Positions 1 to 9,756 are shown, counted from the first letter of the stretch. The stretch: 64,000 bases of DNA from Clostridiales bacterium VE202-21 (GCA_000509105.1 BAIF02000023.1:1-64000); one strand, 5' to 3'. Notes: generated from the letters alone by a model not told the origin. Translations and numbers: made by a program.

Positions 1-612
1 TATGGCAATGGATATATATCGTGGGCAATACGCAATTATGGAGGGTATAGCGAGGCAAATGCAATGCAGTTTTCTCAGGAACAGGCAGCATCCCACGGCT
101 GGGCAGGATATGGAGATCCAGAGTATGTAACCCATGTACTTCGATATTATTCCAGTGGGAACTTATTTGCCGGATTGTTTGGAAATGAACAGATTGTAAC
201 GGTTGCTAAAGCACAGCTTGGAAGTGAAGGTGGGCAGAAGTTCTGGTCGTGGTATGGATTCGGTAAGAGGGAAGAGTGGTGCGCCTGTTTTGTCAGCTGG
301 TGCGCGGATCAGAGCGGTCTGATAGCGTCTGGAAGTGTGCCGAAATTTTCCTACTGTCCTACAGGCGTTGAGTGGTTTAAAGGTCAAGGGTGCTGGAAGG
401 ACGGGGGGAGCTATACACCGGTTGCCGGAACGGTTATCTTTTTTGACTGGCCTAAGAAAGGCGTTCGGGATGGAGTGAGTGATCATGTCGGAATCGTTGA
501 AAAATGTGAGGATGGGATTGTTTATACGATAGAGGGAAATTCTAGTGATGAGGTAAAGCAACGGAGTTATCCGGTTGGAGCAGATGACATCATGGGATAT
601 GGGGTGCTATAA
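1..612 (+). CDS. C-terminal part of a bifunctional cell-wall hydrolase (lysozyme-like plus CHAP), 5' end outside window
   Basis: The reading frame is open from the first base, so the gene starts upstream. The first ~50 visible residues (YGNGYISWA, then a run rich in Gly/Tyr ending HVLRYY) resemble the tail of the lysozyme-like domain of CwlT-type hydrolases of conjugative elements. The rest is a CHAP amidase/endopeptidase domain: the catalytic Cys lies in EEWCACFVSWCA and the His in SDHVGIVEK, with Glu/Asn in TIEGNSSD. Such enzymes are exported and open the peptidoglycan for the conjugation machinery. Family recognition is from motifs; the link to an integrative conjugative element is inferred, because no other transfer gene is visible here. 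Confidence 0.8.
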   Translation, partial: YGNGYISWAIRNYGGYSEANAMQFSQEQAASHGWAGYGDPEYVTHVLRYYSSGNLFAGLFGNEQIVTVAKAQLGSEGGQKFWSWYGFGKREEWCACFVSWCADQSGLIASGSVPKFSYCPTGVEWFKGQGCWKDGGSYTPVAGTVIFFDWPKKGVRDGVSDHVGIVEKCEDGIVYTIEGNSSDEVKQRSYPVGADDIMGYGVL

Positions 613-700
613 ACTCAAGGGGGCATTTAAAGTGTGTAAATAAGTTGTCTGTCAATTCATTCGTACCGCTTCTCTTTGAACTTGAATCGCCATAATCCAG

Positions 701-1213
701 AAGCCAAACGAGCCGATTGACAGAAGCATCTGCGGAACAATGGGATATGTCATGGCAGTTTCATCCGCAACAATAGACCTGTCACGTGTAGGCGGTAATC
801 TGGAGAGTGCTCATGCAATTCTGGCAGGTCTGGATTCGGCCAATGAGATTGGATTTGCCCTGGCAATGGGAAAATTGATGACCGTGCACCTAAATGATCA
901 AAATGGAATCCGTTATGATCAGGATAAATCTTTTGGCGTGGAGAACCTGCGTGTCGCATTTGACCAGATAAAGGTTCTGAAGGAAAATGGATATGGAGAG
1001 AACGGGGAATATGTTGGTCTTGATGTGAAGGCGATGAGGATAACAAAGGATGAGGACAGCTACAAACATCTGGAAAACAGCCTGAAGATTTTCAAGGCTC
1101 TGGAAGAAAAAGTGGATAAGTTTGATTATGATTTCCAGAAAAAGTGTGTTGAAACCAGAAATTTTGAGACACTGGAAATGTATGTGATGAATCTTCTGAT
1201 GGGGATTAAATAA
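701..1213 (+). pseudogene. 3' fragment of a xylose-isomerase-like gene
   Basis: This stretch matches the last half of the intact isomerase gene at 41279-42313 without any gap (constant offset of 41100 bases) and at roughly nine bases in ten by eye. It begins inside the codons for the EPKPNEP metal-binding segment, so the N-terminal half of the TIM barrel is missing. A start codon at 740 exists but would give a half-barrel of 157 residues lacking part of the metal site. It keeps the HLNDQNG and GLDVKAMR segments and the same stop codon. It is best read as a remnant of a duplicated locus. Confidence 0.85.
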
Positions 1214-1317
1214 GTGCTAGAGAGGAAAACAGGGTAATCAGAAAATCTCCCATTTTCCATATCAGAAAAATTACAGGAGGCGGATATGAAGAAAAAAGTA
1301 ATTGCAGCCGGACATAT
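701..1317 (+). repeat. Left copy of a 617-bp direct repeat (xylA 3' end to pfkB start)
   Basis: The ungapped similarity to 41801-42417 covers the isomerase 3' half, the intergenic hairpin-like stretch, the AGGAGG ribosome site and the first ~10 codons of the sugar kinase (ATG at 1286, matching ATG at 42386). After 1317 the two copies part company. Both copies point the same way and are 41.1 kb apart. Confidence 0.85.
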
Positions 1318-1374
1318 ATATGCCATTGGGCGGGGTGATGTATCTGCCAGAAGCGAAGGAATGGAACGACAAAT

Positions 1375-1500
1375 ACAGACATGGGTACATCGATAGATGC
1401 GGATAATGATATCGGGAATCCAGAAGTAATTATTGATTTTGGGCATCGAGCAACCCAGTCAGATTACAGTAATTCTTTGTATGGAACTGGCAGCAGCTAA
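1375..1500 (+). pseudogene. Internal fragment of a tannase/feruloyl-esterase-family gene
   Basis: One frame reads TDMGTS, then a degenerate stretch, then DIGNPEV and DFGHRATQ before a stop. The intact tannase-family protein at 26719-28149 has the same order: TDMGTS, GIGNKAVW, DFGYRATH. The fragment covers only about 40 residues of the N-terminal third of the family. A C-terminal fragment of a similar gene is at 38869-39348. Confidence 0.55.
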
Positions 1501-1891
1501 ATAAGAGTGCAAATGTCGGATTTACATCGGAACCTGAAAAAAAATGGAAAGACTGCATAGTGGAGGAATACAGGGAGTTGTGCGGAAGTGCGGCGGCAGA
1601 TGAATTCCTGGTCTTACTGGGCGGATTAAAGAAAACCCTACGAATAAGTCTCCGGTGAATGCGGACGTTGGCACAGGAGAAGTATTTGAAGCTGTGTTGC
1701 TGGCTGAAAAGGATGAAATCTGCAAGTAAGCGTTGATATCTGTTATGAAGAAACTTCAAAAGAAATGTAGATTGGAAATGAAAAAGGTGAATTTGTACAT
1801 ATCCAAGGGGGAAAAGTGCAATACAAGGAACTAATAATACGCTAAAATAGGTTTATCACAGATAAGAAAAAAAGTAAAGGGAGGAAGTAAG
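1501..1891. other. Degenerate coding debris and leader of the transporter operon
   Basis: Short open stretches with coding-like composition are present in several frames but none is long enough or recognisable enough to name. The last ~60 bases carry an AT-rich leader and a GGGAGG ribosome site for the solute-binding protein; no convincing -35/-10 pair is visible. Confidence 0.4.
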
Positions 1892-3430
1892 ATGAAACTT
1901 AGAAATGTTGGAAATTTAGTTTTAGCAGCTGCATTGACAGTTTCTTTGCTGACAGGCTGCGGCGGAGGAAAGGATTCAGGTGACGGGGCAAAAGAAGGGC
2001 AGACACAGGGCAATGTTTCAGATAACTATGATGCAGAGGGCAATTGGACAGGTGAGACTTACCATATCATTATGACTCTGATTACCAGCGGAAGCGATCC
2101 AGTAGATATGCAGAAAGTACAGGATGCTGTCAATGAACTGTCGGTTAAAAAGGCAGGAGTAGAAGTGGAATTTAAGCCGGTCAGCGTCTTTGATGCACCT
2201 TCTCAGGTTCCTATGTGGATTGGAGCCGGAGAGCAGATTGATTTGATGGCATGTGCATTTACAGGGATTTCTCCATATATTGACATGAACATGTTGGAGC
2301 CTATCGAAAATCTTCTGTCAGACTATGCACCTGGCATTAAGGCATTAGAGGCAGAAGGCACGGCGGTATTTGATAGTACAAGCACAGAACATACATACGG
2401 TGTACTTGTTCCTGGTTCGTTTGACGGAGCAGGAGGCGGTTATATGTTTCCAGTGAACGTGCTTGAAGAAGCTGGCTACAGCTATAAGAACTGGGACAAG
2501 ATTACGCTAGACGAATTAGGGGAAATCTTTGCTAAGATAAAGGAAAGTCATCCTGACAGCTACATGGGTGTTCTGGGCAATCTTCCGGCAGCAGGCAATA
2601 CCATGATGGTAGATGCATTGGGGGCAACAACCGCATCAGGTGTCCTTATTGGAACAGACTCTACAAAGGTGGTAAATTACTTTGAAACAGAAGAATATCT
2701 TGATTATCTAAGGCATGTAAGAAGCTGGTATGAAAAGGGTTATATCCTAAAGGACGCAGCTACATCAGATGCAGTACTTTCAGATAATATAAAGAATGGA
2801 ACCTTTATTGGAAACTTTACCAATGGAGATTTTAGTTTGTTGGATTTAACGGGTCAGGATACAGGAAAAGAATGGATTGCATTAATGTTTCATGAACCAT
2901 ACATGGCATCTATTTCCCCAGCAGCTGCTACCTATTGGACAGTTCCGGTTACAGCTGCAGAGCCGGAAGCTGCAGTTCGTTTTCTGGATTTAATGGTTAC
3001 AGATTCTGAGATTGCCAACCTTCTGCTGTGGGGCATTGAAGGAGACCACTATACTCTCTCAGAGGAAGGTGCTTATGTAAAAACAGAAAATACAGTCAAT
3101 TGGAATATTCCGGGATTGCATGCCAGTCAGAAAGTGGCGATTGGAAATGGTGCTGGAAAAAAAGAGATGGATGAAAAATGGTCGAAAACTGCACGTGAAA
3201 ATATGACCAAGGGTTATGGATTCTGCTATAATGCATCGTCTATGACGAACCAGCTGACAGCAGTAGAAGCGGTGATTACAGAATATCAGGCGGCCCTGGA
3301 AACTGGGAGTGCAGATTTGGATAAAGTGTATCCGGAATTTATCTCCAAGTTGAAGCAAAATGGAATTGAGGAAATCATTGCAGATAAGCAAGCACAGTTT
3401 GATGCCTGGCTTGCAGAACAGGGAGAGTAG
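1892..3430 (+). CDS. Carbohydrate ABC transporter substrate-binding lipoprotein
   Basis: This 512-residue protein has a lipoprotein signal peptide with lipobox LLTGC (lipidated Cys23) followed by a Gly/Ser/Lys-rich linker. The mature part looks like an extracellular solute-binding protein of the CUT1/LplA type, ending in the DAWLAEQ-type helix usual for that group. It should sit on the outer face of the membrane and hand an oligosaccharide or glycoside to the two permeases encoded downstream. The start is supported by GGGAGGAAG seven bases upstream. No ATPase gene is nearby, so a shared MsmK-type ATPase elsewhere is probably used. The specificity cannot be read from sequence; the neighbouring rhamnosidases suggest a rhamnosylated glycoside. 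Confidence 0.88.
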   Translation: MKLRNVGNLVLAAALTVSLLTGCGGGKDSGDGAKEGQTQGNVSDNYDAEGNWTGETYHIIMTLITSGSDPVDMQKVQDAVNELSVKKAGVEVEFKPVSVFDAPSQVPMWIGAGEQIDLMACAFTGISPYIDMNMLEPIENLLSDYAPGIKALEAEGTAVFDSTSTEHTYGVLVPGSFDGAGGGYMFPVNVLEEAGYSYKNWDKITLDELGEIFAKIKESHPDSYMGVLGNLPAAGNTMMVDALGATTASGVLIGTDSTKVVNYFETEEYLDYLRHVRSWYEKGYILKDAATSDAVLSDNIKNGTFIGNFTNGDFSLLDLTGQDTGKEWIALMFHEPYMASISPAAATYWTVPVTAAEPEAAVRFLDLMVTDSEIANLLLWGIEGDHYTLSEEGAYVKTENTVNWNIPGLHASQKVAIGNGAGKKEMDEKWSKTARENMTKGYGFCYNASSMTNQLTAVEAVITEYQAALETGSADLDKVYPEFISKLKQNGIEEIIADKQAQFDAWLAEQGE

Positions 3431-3452
3431 TAACAGGGAAGACGGTGTAAGC

Positions 3453-3486
3453 AGAGATCAGGGAAATATTCTCTGGTCTCTCTTTA
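3453..3486 (+). terminator. Stem-loop between binding protein and permeases
   Basis: AGAGATCAG and CTGGTCTCT form a 9-bp stem with one G-T pair, followed by a short T-rich run. It probably lets some transcripts end after the binding-protein gene, so that it is made in excess over the permeases, a common arrangement in such operons. Confidence 0.55.
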
Positions 3487-3523
3487 AAAAAACAGAGTCT
3501 GGATGAATGGAGAAAAGAATGTT

Positions 3524-4444
3524 ATGGTAAGAAAGAAGAAAATTCGTTGGAAAAAGGTAGCTGCAGTCTACATGCTGCTGTTACCGGCCATGATTTATTT
3601 TATAATTAATAATTATTTACCCATGTATGGAATAACCATTGCTTTCCGCAAGCTGGATTATAAGCTGGGGATTTTAAACAGCCCGTTCTGCGGTTTAGAA
3701 AACTTTAAATTTCTTTTTGCTTCCGGTAATATGGGACCGGTAGTTCGAAACACTATTCTGTATAATATTGCCTTTATGATTATTGGAACCATTTTCCCGA
3801 TTACCGTGGCAATTTTATTCAATGAGATTAGAAACAAGGTGGCTAAGAAAATATACCAGACGACAATTTTACTGCCCTATCTTATGAGTATGGTTATTGT
3901 AAGCTATCTCGTATTTGCCTTTTTATCAGCAGACAACGGTTTTATTAACAAATCTATACTGGAACCGCTGACCGGGCATACGATTTCCTTTTATCAGAAA
4001 AAAGCATACTGGCCCTTTATTCTTACCTTTGTACAGCAGTGGAAGGGGATTGGCTTTGCTATGGTGCTATACCTTTCCACGATACTGGGAATCAGTAATG
4101 ATTATTATGAGGCAGCCAAGATAGATGGAGCAACCAAATGGCAACAGATAAGGCTTGTTACACTGCCTTTCTTAAAGCCGACAGTCATTACCATGACAAT
4201 TCTGAGTATTTCTAAAATATGCAGTTCCGATTTTGGATTGTTTTATCAGGTTCCAAAGAATAGCGGTACCATCTATAGTGTCACACAGACCATTGATACC
4301 TATGTCTACAATGCACTGATGAATCAGAATAATATTGCCATGTCCTCAGCAGCCAGTGTTCTGCAGGCAATTATCGGTTTTGTTCTGGTCATCGCAGCAA
4401 ATACAGTCATTCGTAAAATCAGTAAAGAAGATGCAATATTTTAG
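3524..4444 (+). CDS. Sugar ABC transporter permease (LplB type)
   Basis: This is an integral membrane protein of about 306 residues with six predicted hydrophobic segments, the first at residues ~13-35. The binding-protein-dependent EAA-type loop reads EAAKIDGATKWQQ before LPFLKPT, which marks a CUT1-family permease subunit that docks on the ATPase. ATG 3524 is preferred over ATG 3503 because GGAGA lies ~10 bases upstream of it, while 3503 has no ribosome site. It forms the channel with the product of the next gene. Confidence 0.88.
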   Translation: MVRKKKIRWKKVAAVYMLLLPAMIYFIINNYLPMYGITIAFRKLDYKLGILNSPFCGLENFKFLFASGNMGPVVRNTILYNIAFMIIGTIFPITVAILFNEIRNKVAKKIYQTTILLPYLMSMVIVSYLVFAFLSADNGFINKSILEPLTGHTISFYQKKAYWPFILTFVQQWKGIGFAMVLYLSTILGISNDYYEAAKIDGATKWQQIRLVTLPFLKPTVITMTILSISKICSSDFGLFYQVPKNSGTIYSVTQTIDTYVYNALMNQNNIAMSSAASVLQAIIGFVLVIAANTVIRKISKEDAIF

Positions 4445-4456
4445 GAGGTGGAAAAG

Positions 4457-5347
4457 ATGTCAGGTATAAAATCGAAACAGGATAAGGTAATAAGATGTGT
4501 GGCACATGCGGCGATGATATTTTTGGCAGTGTTGGCCATCATCCCTTTTTGGATGATGGTAGCAAGCTCCTTTACCAGTGAAAATGCGTTGATAAAATTC
4601 GGATACAACTTCTGGCCCAGAGAAATTTCTCTTGAGGCATATCAGTATATATTAACAGAATGGGGTCAAATTGGCAGGGCCTATGGCATGACACTTCTGG
4701 TAACGGTGGTAGGAACGGTAATATCCCTGCTTCTTGTATCTATGGCAGGAACAGCACTGGCTCAGGAAAATATACCGGGAATGAAAGCTGTATTTGTCCT
4801 CATTTTAATTACCATGCTGTTTAATGGAGGTGTGGTCTCAAGCTATATTATTTATTCACAGGTCTTTCATATTAAAGACACCATTTGGGCACTGATAGTG
4901 CCAAATTTGCTGTTGAATGGATTTAACGTAATGCTGATGCGAAATTATGTGAAAAACACGATTCCCGAAGAGCTGCTCGAGGCTGCAGAGATGGATGGAG
5001 CAGGGATGTTCCGAATTTATTTCCAGATGATTCTGCCCCTGTCAAAGCCGATACTTGCTACTGTCGGACTTTTGACAGCAGTGGGATACTGGAATGACTG
5101 GACCAATGGACTGTACTATGTAAACGATAACAAATTGAATACAATCCAGCTTCTGTTGAACCAGATGAATAACAATGTGCAGTATCTGGCGAGCCATTCT
5201 GATTTGGGACTGGCAATGCAGGATGTTCCCACAATAGGTATCAGGATGTCGATTGCGGTGATTGGGATTCTGCCCATCATATTGCTATATCCGTTTTTCC
5301 AGAAGTATTTTGAATCAGGAATTACAATGGGGGCTGTGAAGGGATAA
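4457..5347 (+). CDS. Sugar ABC transporter permease (YtcP type)
   Basis: This second permease subunit is about 296 residues long, with hydrophobic segments through its length and the loop EAAEMDGAGMFR before ILPLSKPI. The ribosome site AGGAGG at 4443-4448 overlaps the stop of the previous gene and fits ATG 4457; the GTG at 4448 lies inside that ribosome site. The stop codon at 5345-5347 is followed directly by the first base of a group II intron, so any native downstream gene or terminator is now displaced or lost. Confidence 0.88.
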   Translation: MSGIKSKQDKVIRCVAHAAMIFLAVLAIIPFWMMVASSFTSENALIKFGYNFWPREISLEAYQYILTEWGQIGRAYGMTLLVTVVGTVISLLLVSMAGTALAQENIPGMKAVFVLILITMLFNGGVVSSYIIYSQVFHIKDTIWALIVPNLLLNGFNVMLMRNYVKNTIPEELLEAAEMDGAGMFRIYFQMILPLSKPILATVGLLTAVGYWNDWTNGLYYVNDNKLNTIQLLLNQMNNNVQYLASHSDLGLAMQDVPTIGIRMSIAVIGILPIILLYPFFQKYFESGITMGAVKG

Positions 5348-6240
5348 GTGCGCCTAGAAAAGGGCAGATAGTTTAGCGGGTGGAAATCCCGTACGGTAAG
5401 GTTTAGCAAACCACCGTTAGCGAGTCTTGAGTGCTGTCTGGTAACAGGCAGGGCTAAGCGTAGACAGCCAGGAAGCAGGGTTGAATGCTATAGAGCTTCG
5501 AAATTTTACAAAGCCCCGGAGGCCGACGCAGTTTATCCATGCGGAAGGCAACATTATGATATGCGGTATGCGAGTGTGTCATGGCTCCGGCGGAGTCGGA
5601 GGATCAATCATGTTTCACAATGACTATTTAGTCAATTGATTACCAGAGAATCGCTGCAAGTATGCAGTATTGCAATTCCGCAATAGGGGAACTTCCGAAG
5701 GGAGGAAAGCAAATGGACACGAAAAAGGTGTGTGCACCGTCCCATCCAATGTTTAGCGGTAAGGAAACAGAGTAGCATAAAGAACGGGTGAAGAAGCTCC
5801 AGATGCGTATGGTAAAGGCGGTGGAACAACAAAGATATAACAAGGTAAGAGCACTGCAATGGTTATTGACCCGTTCCTACAGTGCGAAGGTACTGGCAGT
5901 CCATAAGGTGACAACCAACAAAGGGAAGAAAACACCCGGCGTTGATGGGACCGTATGGAAAAGCCCGGAGCAGAAAGAAAAGGCGGTAAAAAGTCTGAAA
6001 CGAAAGGGATATAAAGCGAGACCATTGCGAAGAATCTATATATCTAAAAAAAATGGGGAAAAGCGTCCGCTGGGAATACCAACGATGCAGGATAGAGCAC
6101 AGCAGGCATTGTATCTGATGGCGCTCGATCCAGTAGCGGAAACAATACTCGATAACGGAACCTATGGGTTTCGGAAAAAGCGCAGCACAGCCTATGCAAT
6201 AGAAGCGATCTTCAAAGCAACGGCGGCAAATCCTATTAAT
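5348..6240 (+). mobile_element. Truncated group II intron (5' part only)
   Basis: The sequence from 5348 starts GTGCGCC and continues with the highly structured, GC-richer domain I region (for example GCGGGTGGAAATCCCG near 5376) typical of bacterial group II introns. An intron-encoded reverse transcriptase begins at 5713. The similarity stops near 6240, where an IS remnant starts, and no domain V/VI or 3' splice site is seen on the far side. The intron therefore cannot splice. Its 5' end abuts the permease stop codon. The encoded protein style is close to the CL group, but I am not certain of the class. Confidence 0.8.
5713..6240 (+). pseudogene. Group II intron reverse transcriptase/maturase, N-terminal part, broken
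   Basis: A good ribosome site (GGGAGGAAAG) precedes ATG 5713. The frame reads MDTKKVCAPSHPM and meets an in-frame TAG at 5773-5775, then continues open with RVKKLQMRMVKAV and the RT-0/RT-1 region, including TPGVDG, KRPLGIPTMQDRA and NGTYGFRKKRST. The homology ends at about residue 170, before the YADD catalytic motif, at the edge of the IS remnant. It thus carries two lesions, a nonsense codon and a truncation. Confidence 0.85.
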
Positions 6241-6282
6241 TCCATGTATGTTTCACAGACTGAACAGATTCCGTAAGCTATC

Positions 6283-6327
6283 AGCAGCCTAACCATTGGC
6301 CAAGTCAGGCTGCTCCCTCTTTTTTTA
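6283..6327 (+). terminator. Stem-loop with T-run at the inner edge of the IS remnant
   Basis: AGCAGCCTAAC and GTCAGGCTGCT pair with one mismatch and are followed by CCCTCTTTTTTT. It would stop transcripts coming from the intron side before they run antisense through the transposase, a usual safeguard in insertion sequences. Confidence 0.65.
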
Positions 6328-6330
6328 TCT

Positions 6331-7407
6331 CTATCTGTAGCTCCGTAATAAAAAACTGTGCCAGCATATTACCAGCAGCATATGCCTTCCCCATGCACGG
6401 TAGGTCCTGGTCTCATAGTCCCCATTCCCAGATGGCTCTTGCATTCCTCGAAGCATTGTTCGACCGGCCAACGCATCAGGCATGCCTTGTCTAATTCCTC
6501 ACGGCTGATTCCCTCTGGTGCATTGGATAAGAAATATTTGATGGTTCCGTCTTTATGCTTCCTTATATAAAGCCAGACCTCTTCATCCGGAACCGTCAGC
6601 TTTGTCCTGCCAGAATTCCCGCTGTAATGAGTCTGGTAGGATACACAGCGGATATTCTTCGTTTCTGCATAAATGGGTCCCTTAGCCCCATCGCCCAAAT
6701 ATACTTCTTTCCACGGAATACTTTCATCGTTTGCAATCTCTTCTACATAGATTGCTGGAAAAGAAGGGGGCATCCGACGTTTCCTCCCTGTCCCGCCCGT
6801 TTTGACGCTATCATTTTTGGCATGGAACGGAATATCTTCTCATTTTTCCGTACCGCTGCAAAGTAATATTTGTCAGCTGGAAGGCTTTTCAGGAAACTAT
6901 GGTCACTTCCAAAAGACGCATCACATCCGATCCATTTGATTGGGAAGAGATCTGCGGAAATTACTTGCGCCAAAAGTTCTTGTGCCATCTCATTTTTGGT
7001 CTGAAACTCCAGGCCCTTGGGTAGCTTTGCCCGTTTCCTCTGCTCCTCATATTCGCAGCCAAACCATTTTCTGGGGATATAAAGCCTGGCATCCAGCAGT
7101 GCATGGCCCTGGGAATTGGAATATGCCAAAAATACACCAGCCTGACAATTCTTATTCTTTCCAAGTCTCCCACAATACTGCCTGGCACCCCCCGGTGAAT
7201 AAGCCCCTTTCTTCACAAAATCGCTCTCATCAACACAAAGCATGGACTCTGGAACAGATAAACGGTCCGATTCGTATTGGCTGAGTCGAAATATGATAGA
7301 TACTTCTTAAGCCTGGCTGCAGTTTCATCCTCTGTCAGCTGATTTTCAAGCACTTCCTTCGCCCAATATGGATCTGTTTCATAATTACTTGTTAACATTT
7401 GCATCAC
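6331..7407 (-). pseudogene. IS701-family (DDE) transposase, several frameshifts
   Basis: On the minus strand three overlapping frames together give one transposase. An N-terminal piece (TDPYWAKEVLENQL) lies at 7407-7213. The central piece at 7243-6743 has the first and second Asp in CVDESDFVKKG and WIGCDASFGSD. The last piece (6773-6369) has the Glu in WPVEQCFEECKSHLG. The C-terminus (TRTYRAWGRHM) continues in yet another frame to a stop at 6331. At least three frame changes mean it is inactive. It lies between a group II intron remnant and a GH2 remnant. I could not find matching terminal inverted repeats, so the element ends are uncertain. Confidence 0.85.
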
Positions 7408-7479
7408 CTCTCTTTATTTTAGCACTATTACTAGGGAGTAGTATAGTCCCTTATTCTATTTTGGGCGTTGTAGTGTTAA

Positions 7480-7713
7480 CTAACTGACATTGCAGTGAAC
7501 CACAGTAGAGAGGACTATACAGTAGGGATTTGGAGACTCACGGATGCCATTGATAGCTGGACCTGGGATGGCTGTGAAGGAAAGAAAGCCGAGATTATCA
7601 TATATAGTATTGGAAAAGTCATAGAACTATTTCAGAGCGGAGAACTTATTGCATCTAAGGAGCTTGTGGATTACAAAGCTGAATTCGAGACAATCTACAA
7701 ACCGTCTGGATGA
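7480..7713 (+). pseudogene. Fragment of a GH2 glycosidase (beta-galactosidase type)
   Basis: The frame, open from 7480 after an in-frame stop, includes SWTWDGCEGKKAEI, then IYSIGKVIELF and LIASKELVDYKAEF ending YKPSG. This is the W-x-W-x-GCEGK and 'y..a..veLf..g' pattern found in the C-terminal beta-sandwich domain of bacterial GH2 enzymes. The catalytic TIM barrel is absent, lost with or before the IS insertion. Confidence 0.6.
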
Positions 7714-7801
7714 TTAGGGCAATGAGATTGGAAGAAGCGGCCTACAGACAGCAGGAAATGAAATCAAGCTTTCCATCTGCCCAGAGGAAGACGAAGTGAA
7801 G

Positions 7802-8662
7802 GCTGAAAGCGGCACTTGCCATTGCAGAAGAACTTGTGTATCTGTGCACTGGAAATTTTTAGGTGAGGGAAGTAAGAACATTATTGGAGATTCTGCACTT
7901 ACAAGACAACTAGACGTTTCCGTGAACTTGGAATTACGAATCTTGTAATGGCAGATGGACCGTCTGGAATTCGAATTACACGTGAATACGGTATGGATGA
8001 CAAAGGATCCTTCCCAATTGAGTATTCAGATCGGGCTTGCTCCAGCCTAAAATATTCAGAGAAATCTTCTTTGTGGAAGAACCTTTGAGTATTATTCAGA
8101 GGATCCTCTGATGAGTGGTAAGATGGCAGCAGAAATTACCAGGGGAGTTCAAAAGAACCCAGGGTGCTGCGTAATCATTAAGCATTTTATTTGTAATAAT
8201 CAGGAGGCAAATCGTTTCCGAACAAGCAGCATGGTAAATGAGAGAACACTTCGTGATATCTATGCACGTGGTTTTGAAATCGTAGTCAAAGAATCCCAGC
8301 CATACGCATTTATTAGTTCCTATAATGTGCTCAATAGAGTACATGCATCAGAACGTTATGATCTACTTGAGACACTTCTTCGAGAAGAATGGGGCTATCG
8401 GGGAATGGTAATGTCTGATTATCTGACAGGAGATAAATCACAGTCTGATTCTATCAATAAGTATCGCAAATTTACTTCTACAGAGAGTATCAAGGCTGGA
8501 AATGACCTTATGATGCTATGCGGAAAAGCACACTATGAGAATATATTAGCGGCACTACATGGAGAAGATCCAGAATGTGAACTGTCTAGAAAAGAGATTG
8601 AGAAATGTGCAGCGAGAAATATTATGCTGGCATGGAAACTCTGTGGCAGAAACAATTCATGA
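7802..8662 (+). pseudogene. GH3 beta-glycosidase, 5' part, decayed
   Basis: Pieces in shifting frames line up with the N-terminal barrel of GH3 enzymes: a start-like AIAEELVYLCTGNF, then GITNLVMADGPSGIR near 7940, RTFEYYSEDPLMSG at 8080-8110, and a longer open stretch from 8111 with VIIKHFICNNQE, NERTLRDIYARGFE and the nucleophile segment GMVMSDYLTGD. The frame ends at 8662 just after the barrel, so the second half of the protein is missing. The 5' portion has several frame breaks. Confidence 0.75.
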
Positions 8663-8690
8663 GGAATCGAATTGAAGCTGATGTAAGAAA

Positions 8691-8745
8691 TAGAACAATA
8701 ATCGTAAAAATGAGAATGCTTCTATAGAAAACCTGTGATTTAATT
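8691..8745 (+). promoter_or_regulatory. Island promoter module, copy 1 (before the MBL-hydrolase operon)
   Basis: TAGAACA at 8691, GAGAATG at 8712 and TTTAATT at 8739 preceded by TGA. The spacing (21 and 27 bases) is identical to the modules at 18388, 24025 and 28279. TGA-TTTAAT fits an extended -10; there is no good -35, and the GAGA box falls where -35 would be. Confidence 0.65.
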
Positions 8746-8819
8746 AGTACAGAATATCATTTAAACACTTATATTTTGGAATAAGAGAAAAAAAGTATAG
8801 AAATAGTGGGAGAAAAAGG

Positions 8820-9674
8820 ATGAGCTATTATAAGGTAAAAGAGGTAGGAGACGGTGTGTACCGCCTGGTAAGCGCAGAGGCAGTATTCAGTGAATTAATC
8901 GTGGGGGACAAGAAGGCACTTCTCATTGATACAGGATGGGGGCTTGGACCTCTTGCAGAGACTGTGAAAGAGATTACGGATAAGCCGTTGATCGTGGTGA
9001 ATTTTCATGGCCATGTGGACCATGTATGTGGAAATAATCAGTTTGAAGGGGATATCTATATTCATCCAAGAGATATGGAGCTTGTGAAAGCACATGGAAG
9101 CAGGATAATGAAGGAATACATTCTAGCTCAGTCAGGTGGAGATGATAGTAAACTCCTTCCTCAGGGATTTGATAAGGAAGCATATCTAAAGCATGGAAAT
9201 ATTACCTATGTGTCAGTAGAGGAACATCAGATATTTGACCTAGGTGGTAAGACACTAGAGGTAATTACACTTCCAGGACATACGACTGGAAGTATCGGAC
9301 TCTGGTATCAAGAGAAAAAGGTACTTTATGTGGGAGATGCCGTCAATGGATATATTCTCTTAAATGGACCAGAGGCAGCTTCTCTTGAGGAATATATTGA
9401 AACTTTGAAAAAGGCAAAGAACACAGGATTTGTGAAAATGTATGGCGGTCATGCGGTTGACGCATTTTCCCAGGATGATGTGGAGCGATTCCTTCAGCTG
9501 GCAGAAAGTGTGGATTGGGATTATTCGGAAGCATATAAGGATCCGAATCAGCCTGATTCCAAACCAAATGAGAATGTGCATGTAATGTGTACAGAGAGAA
9601 TGACATTAAAGGATGCGCAGAATCCAAAGTTTGCCTGCATCATCTTCTCAAAGGATAAGCTGGAAAGGAATTAA
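8820..9674 (+). CDS. Metallo-beta-lactamase-fold hydrolase
   Basis: This 284-residue protein has a complete metal site of the family: H63-G-H65-V-D67-H68, then H154 in PGHTTGS, D173 in VGDAV and H211 in GGHAV. That suggests a di-metal hydrolase, as in glyoxalase-II or lactonase/phosphodiesterase relatives; the substrate cannot be told. There is no signal peptide, so it is cytoplasmic. It is the first gene after promoter module 1 and is followed by three alpha/beta-hydrolase genes, so it may act on an acyl or lactone group of the same glycoside. ATG 8820 has GGGAGAAAAAGG just upstream. Confidence 0.85.
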   Translation: MSYYKVKEVGDGVYRLVSAEAVFSELIVGDKKALLIDTGWGLGPLAETVKEITDKPLIVVNFHGHVDHVCGNNQFEGDIYIHPRDMELVKAHGSRIMKEYILAQSGGDDSKLLPQGFDKEAYLKHGNITYVSVEEHQIFDLGGKTLEVITLPGHTTGSIGLWYQEKKVLYVGDAVNGYILLNGPEAASLEEYIETLKKAKNTGFVKMYGGHAVDAFSQDDVERFLQLAESVDWDYSEAYKDPNQPDSKPNENVHVMCTERMTLKDAQNPKFACIIFSKDKLERN

Positions 9675-9756
9675 TATGGAATTAAAAATTAAAGATAACC
9701 TGCAAACAAAAAAATATGAAATTATAAGAATAAAGAAGTAAGGAGCAGAAGTAAAG

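Noticed and set aside
7442-7520. 9-base inverted repeat GTATAGTCC/GGACTATAC as possible IS end
   Set aside because: The arms are on the same side of the transposase and no partner was found at the other end near 6240, so they do not define terminal repeats.
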